DNA from: Enterobacter sp. EA-1
GTDB taxonomy: Bacteria > Pseudomonadota > Gammaproteobacteria > Enterobacterales > Enterobacteriaceae
DNA length: 64,000 bases
NCBI GenBank assembly: GCA_002886105.1
Contig: CP025776.1
Coordinates: forward strand, 1,612,001-1,676,000
Reading direction: 5' to 3'
Shown here piece by piece: positions 21,303-31,701 of the stretch. Every line of letters begins with the position of its first letter. Positions within the stretch are counted from its first letter, which is position 1. The position numbers and the translations under genes were made by a program. The notes under the pieces are model-generated. The model saw only the letters and a program-made list of their open reading frames with translations, made no database searches and was not told the origin of the DNA.

Positions 21303-22600
21303 ATGAGTAACACCTTGCTTGAGAGCGTGGTGAAGAAAAAACCGCGCCCGTTTGATCCCCTTTATGCTGGCGCTGTATGTGCTGGCCTTTCTTGATCGTT
21401 CAAACATTGGTTTTGCCAAACAGGCTTACCAACTGGATACCGGCTTAAGCAATGAGGCTTATGCCCTCGGCGCCGGGATATTTTTTTGTGGTGTATGCCG
21501 TTCTGGGCGTACCGGCAAACTTGCTGATGCGCAAATTTGGCGCCCGTAGCTGGATTGGCTGCACCACGCTGTTGTGGGGATTTTTGTCTGCTGCAATGGC
21601 ATGGGCCGACACGGAAATGAAATTCCTTGTGATCCGTACGTTGCTGGGTGCGGCAGAAGCCGGATTCTTTCCGGGCATGATTTACCTCACGTCGCAGTGG
21701 TTCCCACAGCGTAACCGCGCCAGCATTATGGGGCTGTTTTATATGGGCGCGCCGCTGGCGCTCGGCTCACCGCTTTCCGGCGCGTTGCTGGAGATGCACG
21801 GCTTTCTGGGCCATTCTGGCTGGTTCTGGATGTTTGTCATTGAAGGTTTGCTGGCGGTAGGTGCGGGCGTGTTCACCTTTTCTGGCTGGATGATACCCCT
21901 GCGCAGGCGCGTTTCTTAAACAGCGAAGAGAAACAAACGTTACTGACGCAACTGGCCAGTGAAGAGGAGAAAAAAAGCGACCTCCCGTCTTGGTGATGCC
22001 GCCCGCAATGGGCGTGTCTGGCAGCTTGCGCTGATCTACCTGACGATCCGGTGGCTGTTTACGGCCTGATCTTTTTCCTGCCAACCCGAGGTGGCTGCGC
22101 TGCTGGGGACGAAAGTCGGGTTTGTCGCCTCGGTGGTGACGGCCATTCCACTGGGTGGTGGCGCTGGTCGGCACTGGTTGATCCCCCGTTATTCCGATCG
22201 TACCGGAGAACGCCGCAATATTGCCGCCCTGACGTTACTGGCGGCAGGCATTGGCATTGGCGTATCCGGCCTTGTTTCTCCGGTCCCGGCTATTATGGCG
22301 TTGTGCGTGGCGGCGGTCGGGTTTATCGCCGTACAGCCGGTGTTCTGGACGATGCCGACGCAGTTGCTGTCCGGCACGGCGCTGGCGGCGGGTATTGGTT
22401 TTGTCAATCTGTTCGGAGCGGTGGGCGGCTTTCTCGCGCCGCTGATCCGCGTTAAAGCGGAAACGGTGTTCGCCAGTCCTGCTGCCGGGCTGCTGACGCT
22501 GGCCTGCGTCGCCATTATCGGCGCGCTAATGATCTTCTCGCTGCGGGTGAATCGCAGCGTATCAACCAGCTCACCGCGCACAACATCAGTAATGCGCTAA
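21303..22600 (+). CDS. rhmT: Rhamnonate transporter RhmT (MFS)
   Basis: Major facilitator of the anion:cation symporter type (YfaV), predicted to import L-rhamnonate. MFS signatures: [42 protein letters not shown] and [42 protein letters not shown]. Start ATG 21303 ([13 protein letters not shown]); an indel near 21350 shifts out RLIPF. Further breaks near 21485, 21770, 21890, 21975, 22050, 22086 (CCAGG read as CCGAGG, TQVAAL) and 22165. It ends at TAA 22598-22600, eight bases before rhmA. About 430 aa with 12 expected helices. Confidence 0.92.
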
Positions 22601-22608
22601 GGATGACC

Positions 22609-23411
22609 ATGAACACCATTTTATCGAACCCGTTTAAAGAGGGGTTACGCCGCGGCGAGACACAAATTGGCCTATGGCTCAGCTCAACAACCTCCTATAT
22701 GGCGGAGATCGCTGCGACATCGGGGTATGACTGGTTACTGATCGACGGCGAACATGCGCCGAACACGATTCAGGATCTCTACCATCAATTACAGGCGATA
22801 GCGCCGTATGCCAGCGAGCCGGTGATCCGCCCTGTGGAAGGCAGCCGTAGCCTGATCAAACAAGTACTGGATATTGGCGCAAGAACCTTGCTGATTCCGA
22901 TGGTGGACAGCGCTGAGCAGGCGCGGGAGATTGTTTCCGCAACCCGCTATCCGCCGGAAGGTGTACGAGGCGTGGGCGCGAGCGTTGCGCGCGCAGCGTT
23001 GGGGGAGGGTGGAGAATTATATGGCGCAGGTGAATGAGGGGTTATGTCTGTTGATTCCAGGTAGAGAGTAAAGCTGCGCTCGACAATCTCGATCAGATTC
23101 TCGATGTCGATGGCATTGATGGGGTGTTTATTGGCCCGGCGGATCTCTCCGCGTCTTTGGGCTACCCGGACAATGCCGGGCATCCGGAAGTCCAGCGGAT
23201 CATTGAGCAGAGCATCCGGCGTATTCGCGCGGCGGGCAAGGCCGCCGGGTTTCTTGCAGTCGATCCGCAAATGGCGCAGAAGTGCCTGACATGGGGAGCG
23301 AATTTTGTTGCCGTTGGGGTAGATACCCTGCTTTACAGCGCGGCGCTCGATAACCGGCTATCCATGTTTAAACCGGGTACGCAACCCGCCGTTGCAAAAG
23401 AGAGCTATTAG
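22609..23411 (+). CDS. rhmA: 2-keto-3-deoxy-L-rhamnonate aldolase RhmA
   Basis: Class II (HpaI-type) aldolase cleaving 2-keto-3-deoxy-L-rhamnonate to pyruvate and lactaldehyde. Blocks: [68 protein letters not shown] and [29 protein letters not shown] (metal-binding Glu/Asp). ATG 22609 (MNTILSNPF) is preferred over 22603 because AAGGA sits five bases upstream and homologues start there. One indel near 23000 and one near 23065. It ends KESY at TAG 23409-23411. Last gene of rhmRDTA; glpC converges 37 bases downstream. Confidence 0.94.
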
Positions 23412-23448
23412 AAACAGGCCGCCAGCATAGTACTGGCGGCGCGCATCG

Positions 23449-24639
23449 TCAGATTAAGGCCTGCGCCAGCAGGTAATGGGGTGTTCGCTGCGTTTGCTGG
23501 TGGACATCTCAATCTGCCATTTGCAGGTTTCACAATCCGTCACCACGGGGTCTGCGCCGCTGGCTTCGATTTGCGCAAACAGCGGCGCGCCAATGGCCTG
23601 CGACGTAGGGTAGTTTTCGCTTTTTAAAACCGTACGTTCCGGCAATACCGCAGCAGCGGGAATCCAGCACTGTCAGCTCCAGCCCCGGAATGCGGCGCAA
23701 CAGCTCCAATGTGTAGTGCGTCCAGCCCATTTTTTCCATATGGCACGGCGTGTGATACACCACTTTCAGCGGCGTGGTTTTCAGGCTCAGGGAACGACCT
23801 TCATCCAGCATGCGCCAGATCCAGCGGGTCGCTAAATCGATATGCGCCCGCAGATGGCTGTTGTCGACATCCAGCAGATGCGGATACTCGTCACGCAGAG
23901 TGAACGCACAGGTGGAAGAGGTGGCAATCACCGGCAAACCTTGCGTGCCGATTGCCTGCTCCAGCGACGTCACGTTAAATTGCGCCTGTTTTTTGGCCTT
24001 GTCGAAAAAGCCGTTCGCGATCAGCGGGACGCCGCAGCATTTTCCCGCTCCAGCAGTTGTACGCCGATGCCCATATTGTTCAGCACCCGCAGCAAATCTT
24101 TGCCCAGTTGCGGGTGGTTGTAGTTGACGTAGCAACCGTGGAAAAACGCCACCTGTTCCGGAAAGGCGCGCTGCTTGTCGGCAACGCTGCGATACCAGCG
24201 GCGGAAAGTGCCGTGTGAGTACTTCGGCAGTGTCCGGTGGTGATCAATTTTCAGCGCCTTATCCAGCAACTGGCGCACCGGTTTGAGCGACGTTGCCGTG
24301 TTGACCAACGGCGCCATGGGTGTGGAAAGTGTGCCCATCAGGTCGGTGTGGCTCAGGATCGCGTTACGGATTGAGAGCTGTTTCGGCGCATGTTGCGCAC
24401 GGGCGCGCTGAATAATATCGCCAATTTTTACGCCGGACGGGCAGGCTGTCTCACAGCGTTTGCAGTTGGTGCAATACTTCAGCGCCTCGTCATACAGCGC
24501 GGCATCTTTCAGGCGCAGCCGTTCGCCATCCGGGCCTGCCTGTTTCGGCCCGGGGATAGGCAGGATTCACCCGGCTGACCGGGCAGACGGTGGTGCAGAC
24601 CGTGCACTTGATACAGCTTTCAAACTGGGTGGTGCTCAT
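23449..24639 (-). CDS. glpC: Anaerobic glycerol-3-phosphate dehydrogenase subunit C
   Basis: Iron-sulfur membrane-anchor subunit of the anaerobic GlpABC complex, passing electrons from G3P to menaquinone. The N-terminal ferredoxin domain shows CIKCTVCTT and a second Cys cluster [18 protein letters not shown] segment; two CCG domains follow, with [19 protein letters not shown] and [14 protein letters not shown], and [14 protein letters not shown]. Start ATG 24639 with GGAGG upstream. Frameshifts near 24558, 24415, 24040 and 23640. The tail is read as LLAQALI ending at TGA 23449-23451 (an alternative frame stops at 23454). About 396 aa. It partners with menaquinone made by the men genes of this window. 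Confidence 0.93.
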
Positions 24640-25889
24640 TGTTCGCCTCCTGTGCGGCTATCTGCTGTGCGGCATGCAGTGCAGTGACGGCGCAAACGCC
24701 GCCGCCGCACCGGGCGATGGCGTCAAATCCGCCTAACACCGAACCGACAACATACAGATTGTGGATGGCTTTCCCCTGACGCAGGGCGTGGAGCTGAGCG
24801 TCGGTTTGTACGCCAAATTGCTGCCATGGCTGAGTCTCGAAAATATCGTCCCGATACCAGTCGCTGCGTTTGTCGCATTGCAGGACATCCAGGGTCAAAC
24901 ACCGCTTCCCGCACGCGGTCACGATCGGCGATCAGGCCATTACTGAAAAAGCTGCCGCTGGCGAGCACCACATGGCGGGCGCGTAACGGGATATCTTCAT
25001 GTTTGCGGGTCCACAACTGTGTAACGCGATCATCGTGGATATCGGCGTGGAGCACTTCATCGCCGGGCATCCAGCTTCCACCGCTGTGGATAAACCGTTG
25101 TTGCAGCAAAAATTGCATGCGCATACCCGGTACTGATGGCGGCAGCGTCGGCAGTAAGCGCAGCGGGCACGCCAGTTGTTGGTTAAGCTGCGTAAATACG
25201 CTGCTGTCCGTCAGGCCAACACAGGCGGGAAGGTATAACATGTCGTACTGTTGACTCAGCGGGCGCAGCGCCTCATACAGGGCGGCATAGTGTTCCGGCG
25301 CATCCAGGGTGGCGGGCAATGTTCACCGCACGAAATTCACTGGGGTTATCACGCAGTTTGTCGAGCACCGGCAACTCTATCTCTTCGGCATGGGCGTCGA
25401 TACCGCGTTTACGCAAGGAGGCGGCGGCAAGCTGCGGTTGAAAGTCGGGAAAACCGCTGATGCCGATCACCCCGGTGCGCTGGCTGACGTCGGGTTTTAG
25501 CGGCACTTCCTCCGGACTCAGCCGGGCCGGCGAAACGTACCTAATGGGGTAACCCGCAGGTGCGGCGTATCGACGTCACCCTGCAATGCCAGCCCGCAGT
25601 CGGCCAGCAGCGTCTGGGTTTGTTGCGCATAGTGGCGCACGCGTTCTGCACCCAGCAGGGCGTAAGGATGGGCGGGGTGGTGTTGCGCCAGCAGGGCGAC
25701 GGCGCTGTTCAGGTCACGAACAGGCTGACCGTCCGGCAAGTGAGAGAGAAGATCCAGCGAGCCGGAGGAGAAACCCAGCGCGCTCTGCCCCCGGCTGACA
25801 ATGGCGCAGCGCTGCCCGTTTTCACTCAGGCGAATACCGCATAACAGACCGGCAAGCCCGCCGCCGATAATAACCGTATCAAATCTCAT
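24620..25889 (-). CDS. glpB: Anaerobic glycerol-3-phosphate dehydrogenase subunit B
   Basis: FMN/FAD-linked subunit that links GlpA to GlpC. The N-terminal dinucleotide fold is [31 protein letters not shown], then [19 protein letters not shown]. Later blocks: [29 protein letters not shown] and [11 protein letters not shown]...[17 protein letters not shown]. Start ATG 25889 follows AAGGAG and lies inside the end of glpA. As read the frame stops at TGA 24620-24622, overlapping glpC by 20 bases; a one-base change would give ...GGEQ with a stop at 24636 (ATGA overlap), as in E. coli. Several indels (near 25520, 25300, 25245, 24920). About 420 aa. Confidence 0.92.
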
Positions 25890-27511
25890 CATCCGTCTCC
25901 TTTTCCAGCCCGCACAACTCGTAAACCCAACGTGTAAATTCGCTTTCCCGCAGTGCATCGCCCCAGGGCCACCGGTTTCACGCCTTTCCAGCGCTCATTG
26001 AGAAAATCCGCCAGTTGGTTCCAGAGACTCGCTCTCAGTGGTGACATGCAGACGGTTCAGCAACCCGGCGGCGCGACAGGCGCACAGCTCGCCACCGGCA
26101 GGTACCCATTCCCACACGGGTACGGCGGCGCAAATCGAGGAGCGAATGGACATTCAGATTTTCTACCGCATATTGCACTTCGCCGGCGGTCACGGCTTCG
26201 CATTCGCAGACCGAGGGCTGCGGTTATGCCTGTCGCTGCCCAGCCAGGGCTGGCGTGCGGTCGCCATGGCGATACACCGCCGAACCGCGCGTAACGGTGT
26301 GGGCAGTGAGATAATTTTTCGCAGCGCGCCTGCTCGGTGGGTTCTTTTGAGCCACGGCAACGGTGCACTGGCGGTGGTGCAAACTGCGCTGTGATTGAGC
26401 TTGCGGCATACCGCATCGGTCGCCCATTCCGCCATCAGGCGGTAGGTCATCAGTTTGCCGCCGGTAATGGTGATAAACCCTTCCAGCCCGTCACGCTGTG
26501 CGTGATCGAGCAGCACAATGCCCCCGGCTGACGTTACGCCCGCTGGGGTCATCATCACTGGCCACCAGCGGACGCACACCGGCATAGGCGCGTAAAATGC
26601 GGGTTTGCGCCATCACCGGCGCGAGTTTTTCCCCTTCGCGCAGCAGGATATCCACCTCTTGCGGCGTGACGCGGGTATTGTCGATATCGTTGTAGTCAAT
26701 ATGCGTTGAGGTGGTGCCTATCAGCGAGATGGTATCGCCCGGCACCAGAATATCGGCATCGGCGGGTTTCCGGCAGCGGTTGATAACGTGCTGATTAATG
26801 CGGTGGTCGAGGATTAACAGCGCGCCTTTGGCTGGAAACATGCGAATGCGCAGATCGGCATATTCCGCAATGCGTTGCCCCCAGATCCCGGCAGCGTTGA
26901 CCACGACCGGCGCATGCAGCTCCTGGGTTTCGCCGCTGGCGGCATGACGGATGCGCACGCCGCTGACGGTTTCACCGTTGCGGATAAGCCCGCACACTTC
27001 ATGTCCGGTCAGGATCTTCGCGCCGTGTTCGCGCGCATCCAGCATATTGCTCGCTGTCAGGCGGAACGGATCGACCGTACCGTCAGGTACGCGCACCGCG
27101 CCGGTCAGCGTGGGGTTGACGCTGGGCTCCATACGCCGGGCTTCCTGCGGAGAGATAGCCTGCGCCGGAATACCGGCCTGCAGGCAGGCGTCGATAAACT
27201 GACGCTGATACACCAAATCATCTTCCGGCAGGGTAATAAACAGGCCATCGGTGGGTTCCAATGCAGTGGCGGGCAATGCGTTTCAGGGTCTGGTTTTCGG
27301 CGATACACTCCCGCGCCGATTCATTGTCGGTCACCGCATAGCGTGCGCCGCTGTGCAGCAAACCATGGTTACGCCCGGTTGCGCCGGTGGCGATATCGTG
27401 GCGCTCAAGCAGCACCGCGCGCAGGCCGCGCAGGGCGCAATCGCAGGCGATGCCGGCGCCCGTCGCGCCGCCGCCAATAATGATCACATCGTAGTCACTA
27501 GAGTTGCGCAT
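25879..27511 (-). CDS. glpA: Anaerobic glycerol-3-phosphate dehydrogenase subunit A
   Basis: Catalytic FAD flavoprotein of the anaerobic G3P dehydrogenase, 542 aa. N-terminal FAD motif [52 protein letters not shown]; substrate domain [32 protein letters not shown]. The C-terminal BFD-like [2Fe-2S] domain has CECEAV and [12 protein letters not shown]-type cysteines, visible across a shift near 26080-26210. Start ATG 27511 (MRNSSDYDV), seven bases after AAGGA; a longer in-frame ATG upstream lacks such a site. Frameshifts near 27270, 26535, 26315, 26210 and 25965. It ends [10 protein letters not shown] at TGA 25879-25881, overlapping glpB by 11 bases. Divergent from glpT. Confidence 0.94.
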
Positions 27512-27529
27512 GTTCGCGTCCTTCTGTTC

Positions 27530-27549
27530 GACGTTCTTTAACGACCATT
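27530..27549. promoter_or_regulatory. GlpR operator-like site near glpA
   Basis: The right half AACGACCATT agrees with the GlpR half-site WWCGAWMATW at nine of ten positions; the left half GACGTTCTTT is weaker. It lies 19 bases upstream of the glpA start, a normal place for GlpR repression. Confidence 0.4.
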
Positions 27550-27661
27550 TAGCCACACTCTTGCTGTGGTTTGTTTGATATCGCGCATATTCGAGCAAAA
27601 ACGAAAGCGTGGTGCGCTTTTATGCGTGAATGGAGACTTTTGTCATATTTCTGTAACATTC

Positions 27662-27677
27662 TGTGCGACAACTCACC
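27662..27677. promoter_or_regulatory. CRP site in the glpA-glpT divergent region
   Basis: TGTGC-GACAAC-TCACC matches the CRP consensus TGTGA-N6-TCACA in eight of ten positions and lies in the 274-bp region between the divergent glpABC and glpTQ operons, both CRP-activated in E. coli. Confidence 0.55.
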
Positions 27678-27724
27678 CTCTCTGATTAAAACTTTCAATA
27701 CAATTCGCCGCGACTAACTGAGGT

Positions 27725-27744
27725 TATGTTCGTTTTCACTCATT
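27725..27744. promoter_or_regulatory. GlpR operator-like site upstream of glpT
   Basis: TATGTTCGTT followed by TTCACTCATT. The left half fits the GlpR half-site (WATKYTCGWW) fully and the right half fits eight of ten. It lies 41 bases before the glpT start, consistent with release of repression by glycerol-3-phosphate. Confidence 0.5.
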
Positions 27745-27785
27745 GATGACAGGCATCATGAGTTCACCGCGCCACGGAGGCCGTT

Positions 27786-29138
27786 ATGTTGAGCATTTTT
27801 AAACCTGCCACCCATCAGTCGCGTTTGCCCGCAGAGCAGATCGACCCGACCTACCGTCGTTTACGCTGGCAGATATTTCTGGGGATTTTCTTTGGTTACG
27901 CCGCCTATTACACCGGTGCGTAAAAACTTTGCGCTGGCGATGCCGTATCTGGTTGAGCAGGGGGTTTTCGCGGGGTGATTTAGGCTTTGCGTTGTCGGGC
28001 ATTTCAATCGCCTATGGTTTTTCAAAATTCATTATGGGTTCGGTGTCTGACCGTTCCGAACCCGCGCGTGTTTCTGCCTGCCGGGTTGATTCTGGCGGCA
28101 GCGGTGATGCTGTTTATGGGCTTTGTGCCTGCGGGCAACCTCCAGCATCGCCATTATGTTTGTGCTGCTGTTCCTGTGCGGTTGGTTCCGGGCATGGGGT
28201 GGCCGCCGTGCGGCGCACCATGGTGCACTGGTGGTCGCAGAAAGAGCGTGGCGGTATCGTGTCGGTATGGAACTGCGCGCATAACGTTGGCGGTGGTATT
28301 CCGCCGTTGCTGTTCCTGCTCGGTATGGCGTGGTTTAACGACTGGCATGCGGCGCTCTATATGCCTGCGTTTGGCGCGATCCTGGTGGCAATTTTGCGTT
28401 CGCACTGATGCGTGATACCCCGCAATCCTGCGGTTTGCCGCCGATTGAAGAGTACAAAAACGATTACCCGGATGATTACAGCGATAAGCATGAAGAAGAG
28501 CTGTCGGCAAAACAGATCTTTATGCAGTACATCCTGCCCAATAAGCTGCTGTGGTACATCGCGGTGGCGAACGTCTTCGTTTATCTGCTGCGTTACGGCA
28601 TTCTCGACTGGTCGCCGACCTATCTGAAAGAGGTGAAGCACTTCGCGCTGGATAAATCCTCGTGGGCGTACTTCTTTTATGAATATGCGGGGATTCCCGG
28701 TACGCTGATTTGCGGCTGGATGTCGGACAAAGTCTTCCGCGGCAATCGCGGCGCGACCGGGTGTTCTTTATGACGCTGGTGACCATCGCGACGATTGTTT
28801 ACTGGCTAAACCCGGCGGGTAATCCGACCGTGGATATGGCCTGCATGATCGTGATTGGTTTCCTGATTTACGGCCCGGTGATGTTGATTGGTCTGCATGC
28901 ACTGGAGCTGGCACCGAAAAAAGCCGCAGGCACGGCGGCGGGCTTTACCGGTCTGTTTGGTTATCTTGGCGGGTCGGTGGCCGCCAGCGCGATTGTCGGT
29001 TACACCGTGGACTTCTTCGGCTGGGATGGCGGCTTTATGGTGATGATTGGCGGTAGCATTCTGGCGGTATTGTTGCTGATTATTGTGATGATTGGCGAGA
29101 AGCGCCACCATGCAGATGTGCTTGCGCGTCGCCAGTAA
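27786..29138 (+). CDS. glpT: Glycerol-3-phosphate:phosphate antiporter GlpT
   Basis: MFS antiporter of the inner membrane that imports sn-glycerol-3-phosphate (and fosfomycin) in exchange for phosphate; about 450 aa, 12 helices. Blocks: [18 protein letters not shown](L)[73 protein letters not shown] and [30 protein letters not shown]. Start ATG 27786 follows GGAGG. Frameshifts near 27917 (YYLVRKN, an expected CCTGG), 27968, 28062, 28138, 28190, 28390 and 28758. The stop is TAA 29136-29138; glpQ starts 13 bases later. The breaks look like read errors, so fosfomycin resistance should not be inferred. Confidence 0.95.
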
Positions 29139-29151
29139 GTAAGGAGCCATG

Positions 29152-30222
29152 ATGAAAAGCACCTTCACCCGTATGACCACCGGTTTGCTGTTGGCGGGAC
29201 TTGCCTCCTGCCGGTGCGCTGGCGGCAGAGCAAATCGTTATTGCCCATCGCGGCGCCAGCGGCTATTTACCGGAGCATACCCTGCCGGCGAAAGCGATGG
29301 CCTATGCACAGGGTGCAGATTATCTCGAGCAGGATCTGGTGATGACCAAAGACGACCAGCTGGTCGTGCTGCACGATCATTACCTCGATCGCGTTACGGA
29401 TGTGGCGGAGCGCTTCCCGGATCGCGCCCGTAAAGATGGCCGTTTTTACGCCATCGACTTTACGCTGGATGAGATCCGTTCGCTGAAATTCACCGAAGGC
29501 TTTGAGCTGGAGAAGGGAAAAAAAGTGCAGGTTTTCCCGGGGCGCTTCCCGATGGGCAAATCCGATTTCCGTATTCATACCTTTGAAGAGGAGATCGAGT
29601 TTGTGCAGGGGCTGAATCACTCCACCGGTAAAAACATTGGTATCTATCCGGAAATCAAAGCACCGTGGTTCCACCATCAGGAAGGGAAAGACATTGCCGC
29701 GAAGACGCTGGACGTGCTGAAAAAGTACGGCTACACCAGCAAGCAGGACAAGGTGTATCTGCAATGCTTTGACGCCAATGAACTGAAGCGTATTAAGCAT
29801 GAACTGGAGCCGCAGAGAGGGATGGATCTCAATCTGGTGCAGCTGATTGCCTATACCGACTGGAACGAAACGCAGGAGAAGCAGGCGGACGGTAAATGGG
29901 TGAACTACAGCTACGACTGGATGTTTACACCCGGTGCGATGAAACAGATTGCGCAGTACGCCGACGGGATTGGCCCGGATTATCATATGCTGGTGGCGAA
30001 AGGCTCAACGCCGGGCACGTTACGCTGACGGCGATGGTGAAAGAGGCGCATGCCAGCCATTTGCAGGTGCATCCGTTTACCGTGCGCGCGGATAAACTGC
30101 CGGGTTATGCCAGCAATGTGGACCAGCTGTATGAGGTGTTGTATCGCCGGGCGGGCGTCGACGGTGTATTTACCGATTTCCCGGACAAAGCCGTGCAGTT
30201 TCTTCACCGGCACCGTAAATGA
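29152..30222 (+). CDS. glpQ: Periplasmic glycerophosphodiester phosphodiesterase GlpQ
   Basis: Hydrolyses deacylated phospholipids to glycerol-3-phosphate in the periplasm, feeding GlpT. A signal peptide (MKSTFTRMTTGLLLAGLA...ALAAEQ) precedes the GDPD barrel: IVIAHRGASGYLPEHTLPAKAMAYAQGADYLEQDLVMTKDDQLVVLHDHYLDRVTDV holds the catalytic His pair and metal-binding Glu/Asp; YPEIKAPWFHHQEGKD continues it. ATG 29152 is preferred to 29149 for its five-base spacing from AAGGAG. Frameshifts near 29205 (an expected CCTGG or GC run in the signal peptide) and 30010. It ends TDFPDKAVQFLHRHRK at TGA 30220-30222, directly before a terminator. Confidence 0.94.
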
Positions 30223-30245
30223 AAAGGCCTGAAAAGGCCTTTTTT
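30222..30245 (+). terminator. Rho-independent terminator after glpQ
   Basis: AAAAGGCC (30222-30229), six-base loop, GGCCTTTT (30236-30243), T-run to 30245. It begins within the stop codon of glpQ and can also serve yfaE on the other strand. Confidence 0.9.
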
Positions 30246-30261
30246 ATGACGCTGACCCGGC

Positions 30262-30514
30262 TTACATCTCGATTTCAATGTCGCCTTTTGCCCGGCAGCA
30301 GCAGGGCAAAATTTCCCCGTCGTTGATAAAAGCCAGCGGTTCGGCAATCCAGTCCACCCGGCCTGCCACCAACCGGCAGCGGCAGGAGCCGCAGTAGCCT
30401 TCACGGCACTGGTACTCCACTTCAACCTGTTGTGATTCCAGCGCCACCAGCAAAGAGGGTGTTCATCCCGGCACAGGACTGGGTGCCGGAAAGGCGCAGC
30501 GTGATGCGGCTCAT
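30262..30514 (-). CDS. yfaE: 2Fe-2S ferredoxin YfaE (RNR diferric-tyrosyl cofactor maintenance)
   Basis: 84-aa plant-type ferredoxin that helps rebuild the diferric-tyrosyl cofactor of NrdB. Cluster ligands are in YQCREGYCGSCRCRLVAG (Cys-x4-Cys-x2-Cys) and ILPCCCRAKGDIEIEM. Start ATG 30514 (MSRITLRLSGTQ); ATG 30517 overlaps the nrdB stop. An indel near 30460 separates the N-terminal part from TPSLLVALESQQVEVEY. The stop is TAA 30262-30264. It is translationally coupled to nrdB (TGATGATG) in the nrdA-nrdB-yfaE order of E. coli. Confidence 0.93.
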
Positions 30515-30516
30515 CA

Positions 30517-31647
30517 TCAGAGCTGGAAGTTGCTCAAATCGTCAGTATCCACTTCCGCGTCGATCTGACCAACGAGGTAGGAGCTGACTTCTACTTCCTG
30601 CGGTGCCACCTGCACGTTATCGGATACCAGCCGGTGTTGATCCACGGAATCGGGTTGGAGCGGGTCTGGAACGGTAAATCGAGGCCCACCGCCTGCATAC
30701 GGATGTTGGTGATGTACTCGACGTACTGGCAGAGAATGTCTTTGTTCAGGCCGATCATTGAGCCGCCACCGGAACAGGTATTCCGCCCACTCTTTTTCCT
30801 GCAATGCCGCCTGCACGAACAGGTCATAGCACTCTTGTTTGCACTCTTGCGCAATCTCCGCCATTTCCGGATCGTCCACGCCGGAACGCAACAGGTTCAG
30901 CATATGCTGGGTGCCGGTCAGGTGCAGCGCTTCATCACGGGCGATCAGACGGATGATTTTTGCATTGCCTTCCATCAGTTCGCGCTCGGCAAAGGCGAAG
31001 GAGCAGGCAAAGCTGACGTAGAAGCGAATCGCCTCCAGCGCATTGACGCTCATCAGGCACAGGTAGAGTTTCTTTTCAACTCGCGCAGGTTCACGGTGAC
31101 GGTTTTGCCGTTTACCGTGTGCGTGCCTTCACCCAGCAGATGCCAGTAGCTGGTCATCTCGATCAGGTCATCATAGAAGTGCGAAATACCTTCTGCGCGC
31201 TTGAGGATCTGCTCGTTGGTGACGATATCGTCAAACACCACCGCCGGATCGTTAACGATATTGCGGATGATGTGGGTGTAAGAGCGCGAGTGTATCGTCT
31301 CCTGAGAACGCCCAGTTTCGACCCGAGTTTCCAGTTCCGGAATGGAAATCAGCGGCAGCAGTGCGACGTTCGGACTGCGGCCCTGAATGGAGTCCAGCAA
31401 TGTCTGGTACTTCCAGGTTACTGAGGAAGATATGTTTTTCATGTTCCGGCAATGCACGGAAGTCGATGCGATCGCGGGAAACGTCCACTTCTTCCGGACG
31501 CCAGAAGAAGGAAAGTTGCTTTTCAATCAGCTTTTCGAAGATGTCATATTTTTGCTGATCGTAGCGCGCCACGTTAACCGGCTGGCCGAAGAACATCGGC
31601 TCCTGCAGCTGATCGTTTTTCGTCTGTGAAAAAGTGGTGTATGCCAT
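30517..31647 (-). CDS. nrdB: Ribonucleoside-diphosphate reductase 1 subunit beta
   Basis: R2 subunit of class Ia ribonucleotide reductase; carries the diiron-tyrosyl radical. The radical Tyr and iron ligands are seen in [15 protein letters not shown] (Glu, His, Tyr122), FERELMEGN-type [28 protein letters not shown] (Glu and His ligands). Start [55 protein letters not shown] at 31647; 376 aa, span exact. It ends [12 protein letters not shown] at TGA 30517-30519. Indels near 31405, 31310, 31075, 30770 and 30625 (several at expected CCTGG, for example LEVPDIAG where KYQTLLD should join). Essential for aerobic growth, so the breaks must be sequence errors. Confidence 0.95.
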
Positions 31648-31674
31648 TGAATGTGGGTCCTGTCTTGCGAGAAG

Positions 31675-31700
31675 AAAAGGGCGGGTTTCCCCGCCCCTTT
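31675..31700 (-). terminator. Terminator-like hairpin between nrdA and nrdB
   Basis: Read on the minus strand: AAAGGGGCGGG, a GAAA tetraloop, CCCGCCC and TTTTCTT. One extra base makes a bulge in the stem, possibly a read error. It sits in the 54-base gap between cotranscribed nrdA and nrdB, so it would be an attenuator or an RNA-stability hairpin instead of an operon end. Confidence 0.6.
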
Positions 31701-31701
31701 G

